Assembly: GCF_024749165.1 (NCBI RefSeq)
Contig: NZ_CP087190.1
Location: 2,081,501 to 2,145,500, forward strand
From: Pseudomonas sp. B21-023
GTDB lineage: Bacteria > Pseudomonadota > Gammaproteobacteria > Pseudomonadales > Pseudomonadaceae
Direction: 5' to 3'
DNA: 64,000 nucleotides
The translations under genes were made by a program, and so were the position numbers. Of the stretch, positions 51,574 to 60,306 are shown piece by piece. The notes under the pieces were generated by a model. The model worked only from the letters and a program-made list of their open reading frames with translations, ran no database searches and had not been told where the DNA came from. Position 1 is the first letter of the stretch. Every line of letters begins with the position of its first letter.

Positions 51574-52488
51574 TTAACCCGCGCGTCCTTCGTGCTGTTT
51601 GCGGTATGCCCCCGGCTGCACCCCGATGGCCTTGGCGAACGCCCGGGTGAATGCCGCCACCGACTGATACCCCGCCTGCGCGCCTACCTGCTCGACGGTA
51701 TTGCCAGCCTTGAGCAACTGGCAGGCATGGCGCATGCGCAGCGCCAGCAGCACTTGCCCGGGGGATTGCCCAGCCAGTTCGTTGAAGCGCTTGAAGAACG
51801 CCGAGCGCGACAGCCCCGCGCAGGCCGCCATGGCCTCCAGCGTCCAGGCCTGGCCTGGCGCCTCGATCAAGCGCTCCAGCAACCCGGCGAAGGCCGGCTG
51901 GCGGGCGAGGGCGACCAGCCCTCCCAGTGCCTGGCCGTCATGCACCTGCTGGCGCAGCACGTAGAGAAACAGCAGGTGGGTCAGGCGCTCCAGCAGCGCC
52001 TGCGAGGGTTGCGGGCGGCGGCACTCCTCGAGGATCAGCCCGAACAGCGCCCGCGCCGCGCTGCCGGCCGGATCGCTGGCGCGCAGCAGGATCCAGTCCG
52101 CCAGCCCGTCGACGATCAATGACGACAACCCCGACTGGAAGTGGAAGAAACCGCATACCAGCCCCACGCCGTCCCCGGCTTCCAGGTCCAGCGCCCGCAT
52201 GCTCCGGCGCGGCTGGGCACAGGCGTTGGCGGCATCCTCGTCGCCGGACAACCGATAGGCCAGGTCACGCAAGAGGAACACCGCGTCGCCGCTTTCCAGG
52301 CGCAGCGGCTGCGCCTGGCCGTCGATGTGCAGCCAGCAATGGCCCTGCACCACCAGGTGGAAGCTGGCCCGGCCCAGGCCTTGGGTGCTGGCGTGCCAGC
52401 CGCCGCAGTAGCGGCCCACATGGAACAGGCTGGCATCGAGCTCCAGGCTCTCTAATAACCAATCGACGAGGGGGCTGGAAGAAATCAT
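51574..52488 (-). CDS. AraC-family regulator with N-terminal cupin domain
   Basis: 304 residues. N-terminal AraC_binding/cupin_6 type sensor domain (LVDWLLESLELDASLFHVGRYCG) and C-terminal double HTH from about residue 205 (LEAMAACAGLSRSAFFKRFNE and VEQVGAQAGYQSVAAFTRAF). Divergent from the AhpD-like gene with a 102-base shared promoter region, so it probably regulates that gene, a common pairing in pseudomonads. Confidence 0.92.
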   Translation of the reverse strand: MISSSPLVDWLLESLELDASLFHVGRYCGGWHASTQGLGRASFHLVVQGHCWLHIDGQAQPLRLESGDAVFLLRDLAYRLSGDEDAANACAQPRRSMRALDLEAGDGVGLVCGFFHFQSGLSSLIVDGLADWILLRASDPAGSAARALFGLILEECRRPQPSQALLERLTHLLFLYVLRQQVHDGQALGGLVALARQPAFAGLLERLIEAPGQAWTLEAMAACAGLSRSAFFKRFNELAGQSPGQVLLALRMRHACQLLKAGNTVEQVGAQAGYQSVAAFTRAFAKAIGVQPGAYRKQHEGRAG

Positions 52489-52590
52489 CTAATGCAAGGA
52501 CTCTGGAGCAAGGAAAGGCGACTGATGAATATGGATGCTACTTCTTATAACCAACAGACTGTAGCGACCTACATCAAAGGAGACCACTCC

Positions 52591-53151
52591 ATGTCCGCTC
52601 GCATTACTCTACACAGCCTGCAGACCGCTCCGGAAGCCGCCCGCCCGTTCCTCGAGAACGCGCAGAAGAACTCCGGCTTCATCCCCAACCTGCTGGGCAT
52701 CCTGGCCAACGCCCCGGCGGCGCTGGAAACCTACGTCACCGTTTCAGCGCTCAACGGCAAGTCCGAGCTGACCCTGGCCGAGCGCGAAGTGGTGCAGCTG
52801 ATCGCCGCCACCCAGCACGGTTGCGACTTTTGTGTCGCCGGCCACACCGCGGTGGCCCTGAACAAGGCCAAGCTGCCTCAGGAAGTGGTCGATGCCCTGC
52901 GTGCCCGCGGCGAACTGCCCGACGCCCGCTACGAGACCCTGGCCGCGTTCGCCCGTGAAGTGATCGCCACCCGTGGCAACGTCAGCGACGCCACCTACCA
53001 GGCCTTCCGTGAAGCCGGTTTCAGCGAAGGCAACGCGCTGGAAGTGATTCTCGGTATCAGCCTCGCAACCCTGTGCAACTTTGCTAATGTGTTCGCCCAG
53101 ACGCCGCTCAACGACGAGCTCGGCAAATACCGCTGGCAGCCTTCGGCTTGA
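52591..53151 (+). CDS. AhpD-like carboxymuconolactone decarboxylase family protein
   Basis: 186 residues from ATG 52591 with an excellent AAAGGAGA site; the frame upstream to 52492 is leader. AhpD-type redox motif CDFCVAGH near residues 78-85 (CxxCxxxH) inside the helical CMD fold, plus FIPNLLGILANAPAALETY at the front. Predicted peroxidase-type or thiol-relay activity. Followed after 48 bases by a flavoprotein gene. Confidence 0.9.
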   Translation: MSARITLHSLQTAPEAARPFLENAQKNSGFIPNLLGILANAPAALETYVTVSALNGKSELTLAEREVVQLIAATQHGCDFCVAGHTAVALNKAKLPQEVVDALRARGELPDARYETLAAFAREVIATRGNVSDATYQAFREAGFSEGNALEVILGISLATLCNFANVFAQTPLNDELGKYRWQPSA

Positions 53152-53199
53152 CCGAGGCCTGATGCCGGCGCGCCCGGCGTTTCAAAAGGAGTTAGGGAC

Positions 53200-54264
53200 A
53201 TGCTTGACCATGCATTTCGACAATGGCTGGATGCCAATGCCGAGGCCATTGACCAGGGCCAGTGCGATCCGCACCTGGTGCTGGCGCAGATCGCCGAGTC
53301 GCAGTTGCTGCGCATCGGCGTCGACCCGGCCCTGGGTGGCACGGGTGGCGACGTCAGCGAGGCGGTCGAGGCTATCGCCGCCATCGCCAGCCGGTCGCTG
53401 GCCGCGGCCTTCGTCTGCTGGGGCCAGCGCGCCTTCATCGAATACCTGCTGCAAAGCCCCAACCGAGAGCTGTGCAAACGGCTGATGCCCGACCTGCTCA
53501 AGGGCGAACTTGCCGGGGCCACCGGCCTGTCCAATGCCATGAAGTTCCTCTCTGGCATCGAGGCCTTGCAGGTGCGTGGCCGCCTCGCGGCCGATGGCTG
53601 GAACCTCGAAGGCCGGCTGCATTGGGTGACCAACCTGCGCAAGCGCGGTTTCGTGGTGGCGGCGGCTGTCGAGGATGACGCCGGCGGCGCGCCGTTCGTG
53701 GTCGCCATACCCTCCAACGCGCCGGGCCTGGAGCGTTCCGACGATCTGCAACTGATGGGCCTGCAGTCGAGCAACACCGCGGCGCTGGCGTTCCACCAGG
53801 TGCCACTGGCCCGCGACTGGCTGCTGCATGACAACGCCCGCGAGTTCCTGCCCAAGGTACGCCCGGCGTTCCTGGCGCTGCAGTGCGGCATGGCCATGGG
53901 CCTGGCCCGGCGCGCGCTGGATGAAGTGCAGGAACACCTGCAAGGCCGTGGCTCGTTCCTCGAAGAGGCCCGCCAGGTGCTCAAGGAACGCCTGGAGAAT
54001 ACTGTCGGCGAGCTCAAGCAGGGGCTGCTCGACGGGCGCTTCCAGGGCCAACCGGCCGCCTTGTTCAAGTTGCGCATCACCCTCGCCGAATGCGCCGCCG
54101 ATGCCGTGCAGCTGGAGCTTCAGGCCAGCGGTGGCAAGGCCTACCTGACGGCCTATGGTGAAGGCTTCGCCCGGCGTTGGCGCGAGTCGGCGTTCGTGCC
54201 GATCGTCACCCCGAGCCTGGTGCAGCTGCGCGCCGAACTGCAACGCCAGGCGGCCAGCGCATGA
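53200..54264 (+). CDS. Acyl-CoA dehydrogenase-like flavoprotein
   Basis: 354 residues with GGAGT upstream of ATG 53200. ACAD superfamily: N-terminal helical domain with LRIGVDPALGGTGGDVSEAV, a middle beta domain (LHWVTNLRKRGFVVAAAVEDD) and a C-terminal helical domain. At 354 aa it is shorter than canonical ACADs, and the usual GxxE catalytic base segment is not obvious. May act like SfnB/DszC-type FMNH2-linked enzymes in organosulfur use. Its stop overlaps the ABC ATPase start (ATGA), tying it to the importer. Confidence 0.82.
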   Translation: MLDHAFRQWLDANAEAIDQGQCDPHLVLAQIAESQLLRIGVDPALGGTGGDVSEAVEAIAAIASRSLAAAFVCWGQRAFIEYLLQSPNRELCKRLMPDLLKGELAGATGLSNAMKFLSGIEALQVRGRLAADGWNLEGRLHWVTNLRKRGFVVAAAVEDDAGGAPFVVAIPSNAPGLERSDDLQLMGLQSSNTAALAFHQVPLARDWLLHDNAREFLPKVRPAFLALQCGMAMGLARRALDEVQEHLQGRGSFLEEARQVLKERLENTVGELKQGLLDGRFQGQPAALFKLRITLAECAADAVQLELQASGGKAYLTAYGEGFARRWRESAFVPIVTPSLVQLRAELQRQAASA

Positions 54265-55082
54265 CCGAAGTGCTGCTCGAAGCCTGTGAGATCAGCCTGG
54301 GCTACCCGCGCGACGATGGCTGGCAGGCGGTGCTGGAGCAGTTCGACCTGGCGCTGGCGCCCGGCGAGGTGGTAACCATCCTTGGCCCAAGCGGGGTCGG
54401 CAAGTCCAGCCTGTTGCGCGTACTGGCCGGGCTGCAACAGCCCCGTGGCGGTAGCGTGCACCTGCGCGGCGAGCCACTGCAGGGCCCGCACCCGCGCCTT
54501 GCGGTGGCGTTCCAGGACCCAAGCCTGCTGCCCTGGCTGAGCCTGGAAAAGAACGTCGCCTTCGGCCTCGACTTCGCCCGCCAGCCCAAGCTGGCGGCGG
54601 CCGAGCGGCGTGCACGGATCGACCACGCCATCGACGCGGTGGGCCTGGCCCATGCCCGTGGGCAGTACCCGGCGCAACTGTCCGGCGGCATGGCCCAACG
54701 CACCGCGCTGGCCCGCTGCCTGGCGCGCCAACCCGAGGTGCTGTTGCTGGACGAGCCGTTCGGCGCGCTGGACGAGGTGACCCGCGCCGACATGCAGCAA
54801 CTGCTGCTGCAACTGATCGCCACCCACAACACCGCCGCCGTGCTGATCACCCACGACATCGACGAAGCCCTGCTGTTGTCCGACCGCGTGCTGCTACTGG
54901 GCAACCACCCGGCGCGCACCCTCGGTCAGTGGCACATCGACCTGCCGCAGCCGCGGGCGCAGCGGGTCGAGGAGCTGGGCGCACTGCGTATCGAAATCCT
55001 CAAAACCCTTCGGCGGGCAAGCCGCACAGCCGAACCCACCCCATCCCCCTTGCCCTCGGAGGCTGTCCATGTGCATGGATGA
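54261..55082 (+). CDS. ABC importer ATPase (SsuB/TauB-like)
   Basis: 273 residues; the upstream frame to 54177 is inside the flavoprotein gene. Walker A GPSGVGKSS near residue 42, signature LSGGMAQR near 139, Walker B VLLLDEPFGALDE near 158, switch His in LITHDIDEALLLSDRVLLLG. Nitrate/sulfonate/taurine ATPase type. Overlaps the binding-protein gene by 14 bases. Confidence 0.93.
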   Translation: MTEVLLEACEISLGYPRDDGWQAVLEQFDLALAPGEVVTILGPSGVGKSSLLRVLAGLQQPRGGSVHLRGEPLQGPHPRLAVAFQDPSLLPWLSLEKNVAFGLDFARQPKLAAAERRARIDHAIDAVGLAHARGQYPAQLSGGMAQRTALARCLARQPEVLLLDEPFGALDEVTRADMQQLLLQLIATHNTAAVLITHDIDEALLLSDRVLLLGNHPARTLGQWHIDLPQPRAQRVEELGALRIEILKTLRRASRTAEPTPSPLPSEAVHVHG

Positions 55083-56274
55083 CTGCTGTTCCACCACGTC
55101 CCGACGCGATTTTCTCAAGTTGAGCGCCATGCTCACCGCCGCCGGCGCCGTGCCGTTGCTGTCGAGCCTGCAGGCCCGCGCCGCCGCCGAGCCGGACGCG
55201 CCGGTGCGCATCGGCTACCTGCCGATCACCGATGCCACGCCACTGCTGGTGGCGCACAACAACGGCCTGTTCGAGGCCGAGGGCATCAAGGCCGAGCGCC
55301 CGGTGTTGCTGCGCAGCTGGGCACAGGTGATCGAGGCATTCATCTCCGGGCAGGTCAACGTCATCCACCTGCTGTCGCCGATGACCGTGTGGGCGCGCTA
55401 CGGCAGCAAGGTGCCAGCCAAGGTCGTGGCCTGGAACCACGTCGGCGGCTCGGGCCTGACCGTGGCCCCGGACATCACCGATATGAAGCAGCTCGGCGGC
55501 AAGACCGTGGCCATTCCGTTCTGGTACTCGATCCACAACGTGGTGCTGCAGCAGATGCTCACCGACAACGGCCTGAAGCCTGTGTCCAAGCCTGCCACCG
55601 CGCAGCTGGCGGACAACGAAGTCAACCTGCTGGTGCTGCCGCCTTCGGACATGCCGCCGGCCCTGGCCAGCAAGCGCATCGCCGGCTATATCGTCGCCGA
55701 ACCGTTCAACGCCCTGGCCGAGAACCTCAAGGTCGGCCGCGTGCAGCGCTTCACCGGCGATGTCTGGCGCAACCACGCCTGCTGCGTGGTCTTCATGCAC
55801 GAGCACGACCTGAACAATCGCCCGGAGTGGTCGCAGAAGGTGGTCAACGCCATCGTCAAGGCCCAGCACTGGACCCGCGAGCACCGTGCCGAGGCCGCGG
55901 CGTTGCTGTCCAAGGCCGGCCCCAACAAGTACACCCCGCACGAACCGGCGGTGCTGACCAAGGTGCTGGCGCCATCGGCCGATGACCGTGCCGGCTACAT
56001 CGCCAGTGGCGCGATCCAGCACCAGCAGTGGGACGAGAAACGCATCGACTTCCAGCCTTATCCGTTCCCCAGCTACACCGAGGAGTTGGTCAAGCGCCTG
56101 AAGAACACCCTGATCGTCGGCGAGAGCGATTTCCTTGCCGCCCTCGATCCGGCCCAGACTGCCCGCGACCTGGTGGACGATCGCTTCGTGCGCAACGCCA
56201 TCGCCGCGGTGGGTGGCCCGGCGGCGTTCGGCATTGCCGAGAACTTCCAGCGTAGCGAGGAGTTCGCGGTCTGA
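55069..56274 (+). CDS. ABC substrate-binding protein, Tat-exported
   Basis: 401 residues. N-terminus [17 protein letters not shown] is a Tat signal preceded by an unusual three-cysteine cluster; the signal ends ARA near residue 38. NMT1/SsuA-like periplasmic binding fold with RIGYLPITDATPLLVAHNNG and TVWARYGSKVPAKVVAW. The ligand is probably a small organic anion or sulfur/nitrogen compound, not determinable from sequence alone. Confidence 0.9.
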   Translation: MCMDDCCSTTSRRDFLKLSAMLTAAGAVPLLSSLQARAAAEPDAPVRIGYLPITDATPLLVAHNNGLFEAEGIKAERPVLLRSWAQVIEAFISGQVNVIHLLSPMTVWARYGSKVPAKVVAWNHVGGSGLTVAPDITDMKQLGGKTVAIPFWYSIHNVVLQQMLTDNGLKPVSKPATAQLADNEVNLLVLPPSDMPPALASKRIAGYIVAEPFNALAENLKVGRVQRFTGDVWRNHACCVVFMHEHDLNNRPEWSQKVVNAIVKAQHWTREHRAEAAALLSKAGPNKYTPHEPAVLTKVLAPSADDRAGYIASGAIQHQQWDEKRIDFQPYPFPSYTEELVKRLKNTLIVGESDFLAALDPAQTARDLVDDRFVRNAIAAVGGPAAFGIAENFQRSEEFAV

Positions 56275-57029
56275 TGCGCAGGCATTTCGTGCATGGCGCC
56301 CTGGGCCTGGCGGGCCTGGCGGCGCTGCTGTTGCTGTGGTGGGCGGGGGTGCGCCTGTTCGGTGCCGCCGATGGCCTGTCGGCGCGCTTCGCGCCCCAGG
56401 CCACGTTGCAAAGCCTGATCGAGCTGCTGGGGCAGGGTGAGGTCTACGGGCATATCTGGGTGAGCCTCGAGCGTATCCTCATCGGCCTGCTGCTGGCGCT
56501 GCTGATTGGTGTGCCGTTGGGCCTGCTGGTGGGCAGCTATCGCCACCTGGAGGCGGCGACCACGCCGGCATTCCAGTTCCTGCGCATGATCTCGCCGCTG
56601 TCGTGGATGCCGGTGGTGGTGATGCTGATGGGCGTGGGCGACCAGCCGATCTACTTCCTGCTGGCCTTCGCCGCGCTGTGGCCGATCTTGCTCAACACCG
56701 CCGCCGGGGTACGCCAGCTCGACCCGCGCTGGCTGCAATTGAGCCGCAGCCTCAGCGCCACGCGCTGGGAGACGTTGTGCAAGGTGATCATCCCCGGGGT
56801 GATCGGCCATGTGCTGACCGGCGTGCGCCTGGCCATCGGCATCCTGTGGATAGTGCTGGTGCCGTGCGAAATGCTCGGGGTGAGTGCCGGGCTTGGCTAT
56901 TTCATCCTCGACACCCGCGACCGGCTGGCCTATTCGGAGCTGATGGCGATGGTGCTGCTGATCGGCGCACTGGGGTTCATGCTCGATGCCTTGGCGCGGG
57001 CGCTGCATCGACGTTGGGTGCATGCCTGA
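56274..57029 (+). CDS. ABC importer permease (SsuC/TauC-like)
   Basis: 251 residues, six membrane helices; EAA-type loop seen as LSRSLSATRWETLCKVIIPGVIGHVLTG. BPD_transp_1 family. ATG overlaps the binding-protein stop (TGATG). Last gene of the importer operon. Confidence 0.93.
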   Translation: MRRHFVHGALGLAGLAALLLLWWAGVRLFGAADGLSARFAPQATLQSLIELLGQGEVYGHIWVSLERILIGLLLALLIGVPLGLLVGSYRHLEAATTPAFQFLRMISPLSWMPVVVMLMGVGDQPIYFLLAFAALWPILLNTAAGVRQLDPRWLQLSRSLSATRWETLCKVIIPGVIGHVLTGVRLAIGILWIVLVPCEMLGVSAGLGYFILDTRDRLAYSELMAMVLLIGALGFMLDALARALHRRWVHA

Positions 57030-57144
57030 AGAAAGAAGGGGCGTATAGCGAATCCTGGCGCGGATCTGTGGGGGCGGCGTAGCGCAGCGCCCACAAAGTC
57101 CGCGTTCAATCTTGGTATCAAGCGCATCCCTGCGCCTGAGCAGG

Positions 57145-59313
57145 TCAGAAACTGTACTTGGCGGTCAGCATCAGGTTGCGTGGATCGCCAAAGGTGTCGC
57201 CCCCATAGTTCACCGAGCTGGAAATCGACGAGTAGTACTTCCTGTCGAACACGTTGTTGGCATTGAGCTGCAGGTCCAGGTGCTGGTTGACCGCGTAGCC
57301 GGCCATCAGGTCGGTCACCGCGTAGGCACTTTGCTCAAGGCGGTAGCGGCCGCCATCGGCCACGCTGAAGTCGTTGTACATGCGGCTCTGCCAGGTGACG
57401 CCGCCACCGACGCGCAGTTTTTCCAGCGGGCCCTGGAAGCGGTAGGTGGTGAACAGTTTTAGCTGATGCTCGGGGGTGTCGGAGGACAGCGGCTTGTTGA
57501 CGTTGGCGGGGTTCTTGGCGTCCTTGATGGTGTGCACGCGGGCGTAGGTGTAGCCGGCACCGATCTGCCATTGCTCGGTCAGCGCGCCTTGCACCTCGAA
57601 GTCGATACCCTGGCTGCGCACCTCACCGGAGGCTTCGTAGCAAGTGAACTGGCCCGCTCGGCAGACGCTCTTGTCGTCCACCTCGACCGCGCGGTTTTCC
57701 TGGTCGATGCGGAACACGGCAAGGCTGGCATTGAGCGCGCCATCGAAGTATTCACCCTTGATGCCTACCTCGTAGTTCTTGCCTTCGATTGGCCGTACCG
57801 GCGTGCCGCTGCTGTCCTGGCTGTCCTGTGGCTGGAAGATATCGGTATAGCTGGCGTAGACCGAGTGGTGTTGGTCCAGCTCGTAGATCAGGCCGGCATA
57901 GCGGGTGACGTTGCGGGTCACCTTGTAGTCGCCATCGTTGCTGCCGCGCTTGTCGTAGTCGTACCAGTCCAGGCGCCCACCGAGGATCAGCTTGAGCGGG
58001 TCGGCCAGGCTCAGGCGAGTGGTGGTGTACACGCCTTCCTGGTTGATCAGGTAGCGGCTGCTGCTGGTGTGCAGGAAGTCGGGCTTGCCGCCGTCGATGG
58101 GGTAGTCCATGTCGTAGGGGCTGTAGTTGCGCTCGCTCATGTCGTAGATGCGCTTGCTGGCGCCGACCACCAGCTCGTGGGTACGACCGAACGCCTCGAA
58201 CGGGCCGCTGGCAAAGGTGTCCAGGCCCAGCTGGTTCTCGTCGTGGGCCGACTGGTAGACCGTTCGGCTCAGCGGCTTGGCCAGGTCCCAGCGCGACTGG
58301 TAGGAGCCGCGGAACAGCGCGTTCTGCTCACTGTAGGTGGCGTTGACCTGCAGCTTCCAGTCATTGGCCAGGCGCTGGCGCACTTCGGCGAACAGGGTAT
58401 TGATCTCCTGGTCCTTGACCTCCCAGTCGGTGGCCGGGTTGTAGGAGCGTGGCAGGTCCAGGTGATGGCCGTCGAGGGCGGTGGGGATCGCGCCCCAGAA
58501 CACGTTGGTCTTGTCCTTCTGGTGGGAGAGGCCGAGGGTGAGGGTGGTGTCTTCGCTCAGGTCGGCCTCGGTGATCGCGTAGAACAGCCCGTGGTCCTCT
58601 TGCTGGCCGTCACGGAAACCGTTGGCGTCCTGGTACGAGGCCACCACGCGGCCGCGCAGGGTGCCGCTGTCGTTGAGCGGGCTGGAGGCGTCCAGTTCGC
58701 CGCGGTAGTTGTCCCAGCTGCCGGCGGCGCCGGTGAGGGTGACTTTCTGCTCCGCCAGCGGGCGCTTGCGCACCAGGTTGATCGCCGCCGAGGGCGTGCC
58801 GGAACCGGTGACCAGGCCGGTGGCGCCGCGTACCACTTCCACCCGGTCGAACATCGCCAGGTTCGGCTGCGCACCGACCACCCAGCCGGTGTAGGCGCTG
58901 GGGATGCCGTCGTACATGATGTTGTCGACGTCGAAGCCACGGGCCTTGTAGGTCTGCCGGCCTGGGCCGTTGGACTGGTTGAGGAACAGGCCCGGGGTGT
59001 ACCTGGCCACGTCGTTGATACTGGTCATGCCCTGGTCGTCCATGCGCTGGCGGGTGATCACCGTTACCGCCTGGGGCGTTTCGCGCATGGTCAGCGGCAA
59101 CTTGGTGGCGGTGGACATGGCACCGGTGGTGTACGACTTCGATCCCTCGGTGGTGCTGCCCAGGCTGCTGTCGTCAATAGCCGTGGCGCCCAGCTCGATC
59201 ACGGCAGGGGCCTGTTCGGCTGCCAGCGCGGGCGTGACGGTCGCCATGCAGATGGCCATGGCCAGCAGGTTGCGGGTTGGCGCGAAACGGTGGGTCAAGG
59301 GAAGCGATGACAT
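57145..59313 (-). CDS. TonB-dependent siderophore receptor
   Basis: 722 residues, signal peptide ending ALA near residue 31, TonB-box-like region, plug domain (PQAVTVITRQRMDDQGMTSI, VEVVRGATGLVTGSGTPSAAINLVRKRP) and beta barrel ending LTAKYSF. No STN signalling domain. Matches FhuE/FoxA-type ferric siderophore receptors. A Fur box precedes it, so it is probably iron-repressed. The convergent ABC operon need not be related. Confidence 0.93.
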   Translation of the reverse strand: MSSLPLTHRFAPTRNLLAMAICMATVTPALAAEQAPAVIELGATAIDDSSLGSTTEGSKSYTTGAMSTATKLPLTMRETPQAVTVITRQRMDDQGMTSINDVARYTPGLFLNQSNGPGRQTYKARGFDVDNIMYDGIPSAYTGWVVGAQPNLAMFDRVEVVRGATGLVTGSGTPSAAINLVRKRPLAEQKVTLTGAAGSWDNYRGELDASSPLNDSGTLRGRVVASYQDANGFRDGQQEDHGLFYAITEADLSEDTTLTLGLSHQKDKTNVFWGAIPTALDGHHLDLPRSYNPATDWEVKDQEINTLFAEVRQRLANDWKLQVNATYSEQNALFRGSYQSRWDLAKPLSRTVYQSAHDENQLGLDTFASGPFEAFGRTHELVVGASKRIYDMSERNYSPYDMDYPIDGGKPDFLHTSSSRYLINQEGVYTTTRLSLADPLKLILGGRLDWYDYDKRGSNDGDYKVTRNVTRYAGLIYELDQHHSVYASYTDIFQPQDSQDSSGTPVRPIEGKNYEVGIKGEYFDGALNASLAVFRIDQENRAVEVDDKSVCRAGQFTCYEASGEVRSQGIDFEVQGALTEQWQIGAGYTYARVHTIKDAKNPANVNKPLSSDTPEHQLKLFTTYRFQGPLEKLRVGGGVTWQSRMYNDFSVADGGRYRLEQSAYAVTDLMAGYAVNQHLDLQLNANNVFDRKYYSSISSSVNYGGDTFGDPRNLMLTAKYSF

Positions 59314-59341
59314 GCCGAGCTTTATCCTTATTGCTAGTGCT

Positions 59342-59360
59342 TATGAGAACGATTAGCAAT
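59342..59360 (-). promoter_or_regulatory. Fur box upstream of the siderophore receptor
   Basis: Minus-strand ATTGCTAATCGTTCTCATA is a good Fur-box match (consensus GATAATGATAATCATTATC), about 30 bases before the receptor ATG. It predicts repression by iron-loaded Fur. Confidence 0.75.
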
Positions 59361-59463
59361 AAGTATGTCGGGATTGCCCGGTCAAGAACAGGGTGGATGC
59401 ATTGAAAATGATGAGATTTTCACAATTTTCTATTCGAATGGATTGTTTCTCCGGCTTTCGTGG

Positions 59464-60306
59464 CTACCGGTCCGCGCTACCTGGGCCAATCCGTTTACCT
59501 TGTTGTCGACCTATTTCCAGCGCTTGGCCATCGCGTTGCTTGCCGTGCCGTGCCTGGCCCACCAGCTCGGGGATCAGCGGCCCCTCGGGCAGATGACGCC
59601 AGAAGCGTCCGGGCAGATGCTGGCGTAGAGCGCCAGGGTTGAGCCGGGCAGGGTTGAAGGTGTGCCGGTAGTAGGCCAGCCACAGTTCGGCCCCGGGGTC
59701 GTCGGCGTTGCGCGCCCATTGCCGCCAGTCTTCCGGGCATTTGCGACGGTAGTCCAGTTGCGCGCCGTCGTAGCGGATGCCGTCGTGGGGCGTGGCGATC
59801 AGCCAGCGCTGGCGGCCCAGGCGTTCGGCGAAGTGCGCGCTGGCGCTGTCGAGGATGTCATGCGCGGGTTCGTGGTAGGCCACCAGGTCCAGTTGCAGCT
59901 GCTCGGCCAGCGTCTCGGGCAGTGGCACGAAGCGCACGAAGGCATGCAGATGGTGAGCCTCGCGTCCGACCTGGCGGATGCGCCGTTGCAACTCGCTGCC
60001 CAGGCGGTCGCCGGCCAGCATCGCGGTGCGATCGCCATGGGCGACGCGCCAGAGCACCTCGTACAACAGGTTCCAGCGCTGCTCGCCGCGGTAGCGCCCG
60101 GCCTGTTCCAGCTGGGCCAGCAGCGCCGCTGGCACTCGGGCGTGGAACGGGCCGGGGCCTGCGGGCAGGGGCGTGGGCACGGCCAGCAAGTCATCCATCC
60201 AGGTCTGGCCCCAGGTCACCGTGGCCGGGTCGATGCCGTGGCCGAGCAGTTGGCGGGCCTGGTCGCGCCAGGTGGCGAAGTCATCGCCGCACTCCAGCGC
60301 GATCAT
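59464..60306 (-). CDS. DUF4130 family DNA-metabolism protein (TIGR03915-type)
   Basis: 280 residues from ATG 60306, overlapping the radical SAM stop (ATGA). Family recognised from its operon partner and from blocks HDGIRYDGAQLDYRRKCPEDW and the ending HLPEGPLIPELVGQAR. In other bacteria this domain is fused to, or next to, a UdgX-type uracil-DNA glycosylase; no such gene is nearby here. The protein runs about 35 basic, Gln/Gly-rich residues past the usual family end. Biochemical activity is not established. Confidence 0.82.
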   Translation of the reverse strand: MIALECGDDFATWRDQARQLLGHGIDPATVTWGQTWMDDLLAVPTPLPAGPGPFHARVPAALLAQLEQAGRYRGEQRWNLLYEVLWRVAHGDRTAMLAGDRLGSELQRRIRQVGREAHHLHAFVRFVPLPETLAEQLQLDLVAYHEPAHDILDSASAHFAERLGRQRWLIATPHDGIRYDGAQLDYRRKCPEDWRQWARNADDPGAELWLAYYRHTFNPARLNPGALRQHLPGRFWRHLPEGPLIPELVGQARHGKQRDGQALEIGRQQGKRIGPGSADR

